DNA from: an uncultured Erysipelotrichaceae bacterium
Lineage (GTDB): Bacteria; Bacillota_I; Bacilli_A; Erysipelotrichales; Coprobacillaceae
Length of the DNA stretch: 11,042 bases
Reading direction: 5' to 3'
Assembly: GCA_900317015.1 (NCBI GenBank)
Contig: ONFH01000056.1
Location: 1 to 11,042 of the forward strand
This document shows positions 7,499 to 11,042 of this stretch, piece after piece (the stretch's first letter is position 1; the number at the start of each line of letters is the position of its first letter). Both the position numbers and the translations under genes were made by a program. A model generated the notes under the pieces. It did not search any database. It worked only from the letters and a program-made list of their open reading frames with translations, and had not been told where the DNA came from.

Positions 7499-8575
7499 AT
7501 GGATGAAAGTATGGATTTTGTGCAGGTAGCAAAAATTAAAGTTGTAGGTGTCGGCGGTGGAGGATGCAACGCCGTTACACGAATGGTAACAGATGGTGTT
7601 AAAGGTGTTGAATTCTATTGTGCCAATACTGATGCGCAGATGTTAAAAGGCATTACCGATGTCAATAAAATCGTCTTAGGGAAAGACTTAACACACGGCT
7701 TAGGTGCTGGTGGTAACCCAGAAGTTGGTCGTAAAGCAGCCGTTGAAGCAGAAAACGAAATTAGAGAAGCTTTAACTGGTGCCAACATGGTCTTCGTCGC
7801 AGCTGGTATGGGCGGCGGAACTGGTACAGGGGCAGCTCCAATCGTGGCCAAGATTGCCAGAGAACTTGGTGCCTTAACTGTAGGTGTCGTAACGTCTCCA
7901 TTTACATTTGAGGGTCCAAGACGTGCCAAACAGGCTCAGCAGGGTCTAGCTGATCTTAAAGAAAACGTCGATTCAATCATCGTAGTTTCAAATGACCGTC
8001 TGCTTGATGCCATCGGTGGTCGTCCAATGAACGAAGCCTTCAGAGAAGCTGATAACGTATTACGTCAGGCTGTTCAGACAATTACTGACTTAATTGCGAT
8101 CCCAGCCTTCATCAACCTTGACTTCGCAGATGTCTGCTCAGTCATGAAGGATCGTGGCGCTGCTTTGATCGGAATCGGTATGTCAGATGGTGATAACAAG
8201 GCAGAAGAAGCTGCTAAGCGTGCCATTTCTTCACCATTACTTGATGTCTCAATTGCCGGTGCAAAAGATGCCATCGTCAACGTAACAGGTGGACCAAATA
8301 TTACATTATATGATGCCAATACAGCCTTAGCTGCCATCCGTGAAGCAGTAGGGAATGAAGTCAACACGATCTTAGGTGTGGCCATTAATGATCAGTTAGA
8401 TGATCAGATCATCGTAACGATCATTGCAACTGGTTTTGAAGATGAAGAAGAACCAGAAATGCCTCAGACATCATATACTGCGAAAGCAACTTCAAAGATC
8501 TCATCTACATTTGATGAACCAGATGATGATATGGATGAAGATGTACCAGCATTTTTAAAGAACAGAAGAATCTAA
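7499..8575 (+). CDS. ftsZ: Cell division GTPase FtsZ
   Basis: Tubulin homologue that polymerises into the Z ring. The 358 residues are typical. GTP-binding elements in order: VGGGGCNAV (18-26), the tubulin signature GGGTGTG (105-111), and TFEGPRRAKQA (136-146). The T7 loop NLDFADV (206-212) carries the catalytic D208 and D211. The core ends near 310 (IIVTIIATGFE). It is followed by a short acidic and Ser/Thr-rich linker (about 312-345) and the conserved C-terminal peptide DEDVPAFLKNRRI (346-358), which binds FtsA and other partners. The SD AAAGAGGA (7483-7490) is 8 bases before the first ATG; a second in-frame ATG at 7511 would only drop three residues. A strong terminator follows. The gene uses fewer rare-looking codons than its neighbours, as expected of an abundant protein (impression by eye). 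Confidence 0.99.
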   Translation: MDESMDFVQVAKIKVVGVGGGGCNAVTRMVTDGVKGVEFYCANTDAQMLKGITDVNKIVLGKDLTHGLGAGGNPEVGRKAAVEAENEIREALTGANMVFVAAGMGGGTGTGAAPIVAKIARELGALTVGVVTSPFTFEGPRRAKQAQQGLADLKENVDSIIVVSNDRLLDAIGGRPMNEAFREADNVLRQAVQTITDLIAIPAFINLDFADVCSVMKDRGAALIGIGMSDGDNKAEEAAKRAISSPLLDVSIAGAKDAIVNVTGGPNITLYDANTALAAIREAVGNEVNTILGVAINDQLDDQIIVTIIATGFEDEEEPEMPQTSYTAKATSKISSTFDEPDDDMDEDVPAFLKNRRI

Positions 8576-8580
8576 ACATA

Positions 8581-8605
8581 AAAGCTAACTTCGGTTAGCT
8601 TTTTT
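8581..8605 (+). terminator. Strong intrinsic terminator after ftsZ (UUCG loop)
   Basis: AAAGCTAAC (8581-8589) pairs perfectly with GTTAGCTTT (8594-8602) around a TTCG loop closed by C-G, the especially stable cUUCGg tetraloop. A run of six T follows from 8600. It ends the ftsA-ftsZ unit 5 bases after the stop codon. Confidence 0.9.
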
Positions 8606-8622
8606 AACAAAGGAGAAAACAT

Positions 8623-9402
8623 ATGTACAAATTAGGATTTATTGGCTTAGGCAACATGGCCTCAGCCATCCAGAATGGCTTTATTGCCTCAGGGGCCATC
8701 AAGGCCGAAGACATCTGCGGTTTTGATTTGGCAAAGCCAGCTAAGGAAGCTGCCGTTGATCGTGGAGTGACAGTTTTAGACAACGGCAATGAAGTTGTCA
8801 AACAGTCAGAGTATATTTTCATGGCGGTCAAACCGCAGGTCGTCGAAGCTGTCACAGCACCATTAAAAGAAGATTTAAGAGGGAAAGCTTTAGTCTCTAT
8901 GGTCTTACGTTATGACTTTAATAAATACAATACGATGTTAGATGCTTCGACAAGACATTTAACATTCATGCCTAACTCACCAATTGCCGTTGGTGAAGGG
9001 ATGACACTATTTGAAGAACAGCACAGCTTAACAGATGAAGAATATGCTTATATCAAATCTTTATTTGAAGCCGCTGGCAGTGTGCAGGTCATGCCATCAC
9101 ATTTAATGGATGCAGCAGGAATCTTGACAGGATGCGGTCCTGCTTATGTGTATATGGTCATTGAAGCATTAGCAGATGGTGCTGTTTATGAAGGTGTCCC
9201 TAGAGATGCCGCTTATAAATTAGCAGCACAGACTGTTTTAGGTTCTGGAAAAATGCAGCTTGCCACAGGAAAACATCCAGGCTTCTTAAAGGATACCGTC
9301 ACGTCTCCCGGTGGGACAACGATCAAAGGCGTTAAAGCCTTAGAAGATGCTGGTATGCGTGCAGCCTTCATGGAAGCCATCTTAAAACCAGCAGGAGATT
9401 AA
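8623..9402 (+). CDS. proC: Pyrroline-5-carboxylate reductase ProC
   Basis: NAD(P)H-dependent cytoplasmic enzyme for the last step of proline synthesis, L-1-pyrroline-5-carboxylate to L-proline. It has 259 residues, slightly short of the usual about 265-275. The Rossmann start is LGFIGLGNMASAIQNGF (4-20), then MAVKPQVV (67-74) and FMPNSPIAVGEGMT (115-128). The C-terminal helical dimer domain begins near 160 with the proline-site segment TGCGPAYVYMVIEALADGA (169-187) and ends with SPGGTTIKGVKALEDAGMR (228-246). Where most homologues have a small-residue stretch (VSIAAG), this one reads VSMVLRYDFNKYN (91-103). SD AAAGGAG (8609-8615) begins just after the ftsZ terminator. I see no clear separate promoter in the 47-base gap, so expression depends on readthrough or on a promoter inside ftsZ. 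Identification is firm. Confidence 0.96.
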   Translation: MYKLGFIGLGNMASAIQNGFIASGAIKAEDICGFDLAKPAKEAAVDRGVTVLDNGNEVVKQSEYIFMAVKPQVVEAVTAPLKEDLRGKALVSMVLRYDFNKYNTMLDASTRHLTFMPNSPIAVGEGMTLFEEQHSLTDEEYAYIKSLFEAAGSVQVMPSHLMDAAGILTGCGPAYVYMVIEALADGAVYEGVPRDAAYKLAAQTVLGSGKMQLATGKHPGFLKDTVTSPGGTTIKGVKALEDAGMRAAFMEAILKPAGD

Positions 9403-9412
9403 TAAAAATAAC

Positions 9413-9443
9413 GAAAACGGCTAAGAAGGTCCTAGCCGTTTTC
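9413..9443. terminator. Bidirectional terminator between proC and the convergent MetE-like gene
   Basis: GAAAACGGCTA (9413-9423) pairs perfectly with TAGCCGTTTTC (9433-9443), 11 pairs around a 9-base loop. The 3' flank is T-rich on the plus strand (TTTTCTTATTAT). The A-rich 5' flank gives a T-rich tail on the minus strand. It lies 10 bases after proC and 3 bases beyond the stop of the opposing gene, so it probably ends transcription from both sides. Confidence 0.85.
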
Positions 9444-9446
9444 TTA

Positions 9447-10556
9447 TTATGACCAAACTTCTTCAGCAAGCTCTTTGACTAAAGCAATCTTTTTCCACTG
9501 ATCATGTTCAGTAATTTTATTTCCTTCTTCGGTTGAAGAGAAACCACACTGTGTGGATAAGCATAAGTGATCAAGAGGGACATATTCTGTTGCTTCTTTG
9601 ATACGTGCTTTAATATCATCTTTTCTTTCTAATGGGGCAAACTTAGATGTAACGAGTCCTAAGACGACATACTGATCTTTGATATAACGTAGTGGTTTGA
9701 AATCACCCGAACGTTCATTATCATATTCTAAGAAGAATCCATCGACATGACAGTTCGCAAATAAGATTGGTGCAACTTTTTCATATCCACCTGATGAAAA
9801 CCATGTGGAACGGAAGTTCCCACGACAGATATGCATCGTGATTAATAAGTCATCGGGTTTATCTTCAATGATTCGATTGATTACATCGACATAATGTTTA
9901 GCAACTTCATCAACATCGATCCCTAAACTTGCATAATGATCACGTTTCTTCTGATCACAGAATTCACCCCATGATGTATCATCAAACTGAATGTAACGAG
10001 CACCTAAATTATAGAATGCTTTGATGGCATCTTTATAGGTTTGAACGATATCGTTAAATAAATGATCTTCATGATCTTTGTAGTAGTCGATTGGTGTATA
10101 GGTTTCATAGGATCTTACGCATGTAATTAAATGAAGCATGCTTGGGGATGGAATCGTTAACTTTGTTGGATAGTCATCAGCTACTTTGTATAAATATTTG
10201 AAATGGTTTAAGAATGGATGATCTTCTGGGAAACTGATACGATCAGTAAATGTTAAAGTGGCACCATGAGGCTTATCACCTTTAAATTCTACTGACCAGT
10301 TTTCCTGATCGACATACTGCACACCATTTAATGCCTGTAAGAAATCCATGTGCCAGAAAGCTCTTCTGAATTCGCCATCAGTCACAGCTTTCAGTCCGGC
10401 TTCTTTTTCTTTTTTGACTAAGTCATCAATACATGTATTTTCTACTTGTGTTAATTGATCCTTAGTGATCTTTCCTTCTTTATAATCTTTTCTTGCTTGT
10501 TTTAATTGTTCTGGGCGTAGGAAACTTCCTACAATGTCATATCTATATGGTCTCAT
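9447..10556 (-). CDS. MetE C-terminal-domain-like, cobalamin-independent methionine synthase family protein (YxjG/YxjH-like)
   Basis: A stand-alone relative of the catalytic half of MetE: a TIM-barrel, zinc-dependent methyltransferase acting on a thiol such as homocysteine. With ATG 10556 it has 369 residues, the size of the YxjG/YxjH group. It begins YDIVGSFLRPEQLKQAR (6-22), followed by VTDGEFRRAFWHMDF (58-72), both typical of that group, and IQFDDTSW (189-196). The four zinc ligands of MetE can all be placed: H242 and C244 (MHIC), E277 (FFLEYD) and C337 (STQCGF). The start is chosen because GAAAGAAGG (10565-10573) is spaced correctly, and the longer open frame to 10796 would add 80 residues overlapping the divergent gene and its signal peptide. 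It converges on proC. Methyl donor and true acceptor cannot be read from sequence; such paralogues may use donors other than folate. I see no SAM riboswitch or T-box in front. Confidence 0.92.
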   Translation of the reverse strand: MRPYRYDIVGSFLRPEQLKQARKDYKEGKITKDQLTQVENTCIDDLVKKEKEAGLKAVTDGEFRRAFWHMDFLQALNGVQYVDQENWSVEFKGDKPHGATLTFTDRISFPEDHPFLNHFKYLYKVADDYPTKLTIPSPSMLHLITCVRSYETYTPIDYYKDHEDHLFNDIVQTYKDAIKAFYNLGARYIQFDDTSWGEFCDQKKRDHYASLGIDVDEVAKHYVDVINRIIEDKPDDLLITMHICRGNFRSTWFSSGGYEKVAPILFANCHVDGFFLEYDNERSGDFKPLRYIKDQYVVLGLVTSKFAPLERKDDIKARIKEATEYVPLDHLCLSTQCGFSSTEEGNKITEHDQWKKIALVKELAEEVWS

Positions 10557-10584
10557 CTTATATACCTTCTTTCTTCGTGACCAC

Positions 10585-10593
10585 ATGATAACA
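10585..10593 (-). promoter_or_regulatory. Candidate extended -10 element for the MetE-like gene
   Basis: On the minus strand TGTTATCAT reads as TGn plus TATCAT (5 of 6). Transcription would start near 10578 and give a leader of about 22 bases. No good -35 box is present. A perfect TATAAT on the minus strand at 10640-10635 is an alternative that would give a leader of about 70 bases; it also lacks a good -35 box. Confidence 0.3.
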
Positions 10594-10661
10594 CGATTCA
10601 CTATTCTATAGGTAATACTTAAAGGATAGGATTCATTATAGGATAAAGCTATAAACAGACT

Positions 10662-10681
10662 CTTATATTTTAAAATGTAAG
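10662..10681. promoter_or_regulatory. Near-perfect 20-base palindrome, likely operator, in the divergent intergenic region
   Basis: CTTATATTTT (10662-10671) and AAAATGTAAG (10672-10681) are inverted halves with one mismatch and no spacer. The site covers the -35 position of the promoter read toward the secreted-protein gene and lies upstream of both -10 candidates for the MetE-like gene. That position suits a repressor of the first, or a regulator of both. No T tract follows, so a terminator is unlikely. The binding protein is unknown. Confidence 0.45.
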
Positions 10682-10696
10682 TGCTTGCTTTATAAT
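10669..10696 (+). promoter_or_regulatory. Promoter for the secreted-protein gene
   Basis: A perfect TATAAT (10691-10696) has TTTAAA (10669-10674, 4 of 6) 16 bases upstream. Transcription would start near 10703, only a few bases before the SD, so the leader is very short. The -35 box lies inside the 20-base palindrome. Confidence 0.5.
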
Positions 10697-10716
10697 AATG
10701 GTTATGGAGGAATATT

Positions 10717-11042
10717 ATGAAGAAACTATTAATAACGTCACTACTCGCTTTCACTATGGGGATTATCCCTGTAAATGCAGCTACGGGGAAGATCAATCAA
10801 ATCGTAAAGTATGCAAGATCTTCTTACTCAACGGCTAACAAGAAAATCAAGAAGAAACAGGATGCAGTAGGGAGTGATCGTCACTCATCTAAGTATGGAG
10901 GATATACTCAGTACAATAATAATTTTACTTTGTATAAGCTTGTATTAAACGGGAATAATTCAATTTATAAAGGACATACAGTTGAATACTATTATGATGA
11001 TTATAGCAATCTTGTTTTTATGTTTGTCTATAAAGGACGTCA
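10717..11042 (+). CDS. Small secreted protein of unknown function, 5' part (runs off the window)
   Basis: An open frame of 108 codons without a stop reaches the window edge. GGAGG (10706-10710) lies 6 bases before the ATG. The N-terminus is a clear signal peptide: MKK, a hydrophobic core (LLITSLLAFTMGIIP, 4-18), and VNAA, giving likely cleavage after Ala-21 or Ala-22. No lipobox Cys is present, so a soluble exported protein or one with a later wall anchor is expected. The mature part starts with a Lys-rich, probably helical segment (TGKINQIVKYA to NKKIKKKQ, residues 23-48), and then a Tyr/Asn-rich, likely beta-stranded part (YTQYNNNFTLYKLVLNG, GHTVEYYYDDY, LVFMFVYKGR). I recognise no domain. 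It is divergent from the MetE-like gene and its promoter overlaps a palindrome. That it is a real gene is likely; the function is unknown. Confidence 0.75.
   Translation, partial: MKKLLITSLLAFTMGIIPVNAATGKINQIVKYARSSYSTANKKIKKKQDAVGSDRHSSKYGGYTQYNNNFTLYKLVLNGNNSIYKGHTVEYYYDDYSNLVFMFVYKGR

Noticed and set aside
10557..10680. SAM riboswitch or T-box in front of the MetE-like gene
   Set aside because: Common for methionine genes in Firmicutes, but I found neither the conserved S-box core, nor a T-box sequence, nor a leader terminator, and the leader is short.
10557..10796. 80-residue N-terminal extension of the MetE-like frame on the minus strand
   Set aside because: It overlaps the divergent gene's promoter, SD and signal peptide, has no family similarity, and the ATG at 10556 has a good SD and starts at the conserved family N-terminus.
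1..11042. Mobile elements, CRISPR arrays, tRNA or rRNA genes
   Set aside because: No transposase, integrase, terminal repeats, spaced repeats or cloverleaf sequence was seen; the longer intergenic stretches are accounted for by promoters and terminators.

Overview
The window is the 3' part of a division and cell wall (dcw) cluster from a moderately AT-rich, low-GC Gram-positive bacterium. The evidence is strong AGGAGG-type ribosome binding sites, ATG starts, a class B penicillin-binding protein with two C-terminal PASTA domains, and the Firmicutes order murG-murB-divIB-ftsA-ftsZ. The compact layout (pbp directly followed by mraY, no murE or murF between, no ftsW/spoVE between murD and murG) differs from Bacillus and suggests an Erysipelotrichia-like lineage. 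That placement is inference; no 16S or marker search was possible.

Layout. Positions 1-855 hold the 3' end of the PBP gene. An extended -10 promoter at 867-896 precedes mraY (923-1897), murD (1902-3245), murG (3261-4349), murB (4353-5291) and divIB/ftsQ (5275-6060). These five are tightly packed and end in a hairpin at 6061-6083. A 154-base leader region carries likely promoter elements for the ftsA (6215-7480)-ftsZ (7499-8575) pair, which ends in a strong UUCG-loop terminator at 8581-8605. proC (8623-9402) follows. A terminator at 9413-9443, usable from both strands, separates it from a convergent gene for a MetE-like zinc methyltransferase (9447-10556, minus strand). A 160-base divergent intergenic region holds a near-perfect 20-base palindrome over the promoter of a gene for a small secreted protein, which begins at 10717 and runs off the end of the window.

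How the genes work together. MraY makes lipid I, and MurG turns it into lipid II. MurB and MurD make earlier cytoplasmic UDP-MurNAc intermediates. The PASTA PBP crosslinks the product at the septum. FtsZ forms the ring, FtsA ties it to the membrane, and DivIB links ring and septal wall synthesis from the outer face. ProC and the MetE-like enzyme belong to amino-acid metabolism (proline; methionine or methyl transfer) and are neighbours, not parts of the divisome.

Most of the window is ordinary core genome. I found no mobile element, CRISPR array, RNA gene or convincing new system. The points most worth a second look are the missing ftsW, the altered nucleotide-binding motif in FtsA, proC standing where the ylm/sepF genes often lie, and the palindrome-controlled secreted gene at the right edge.
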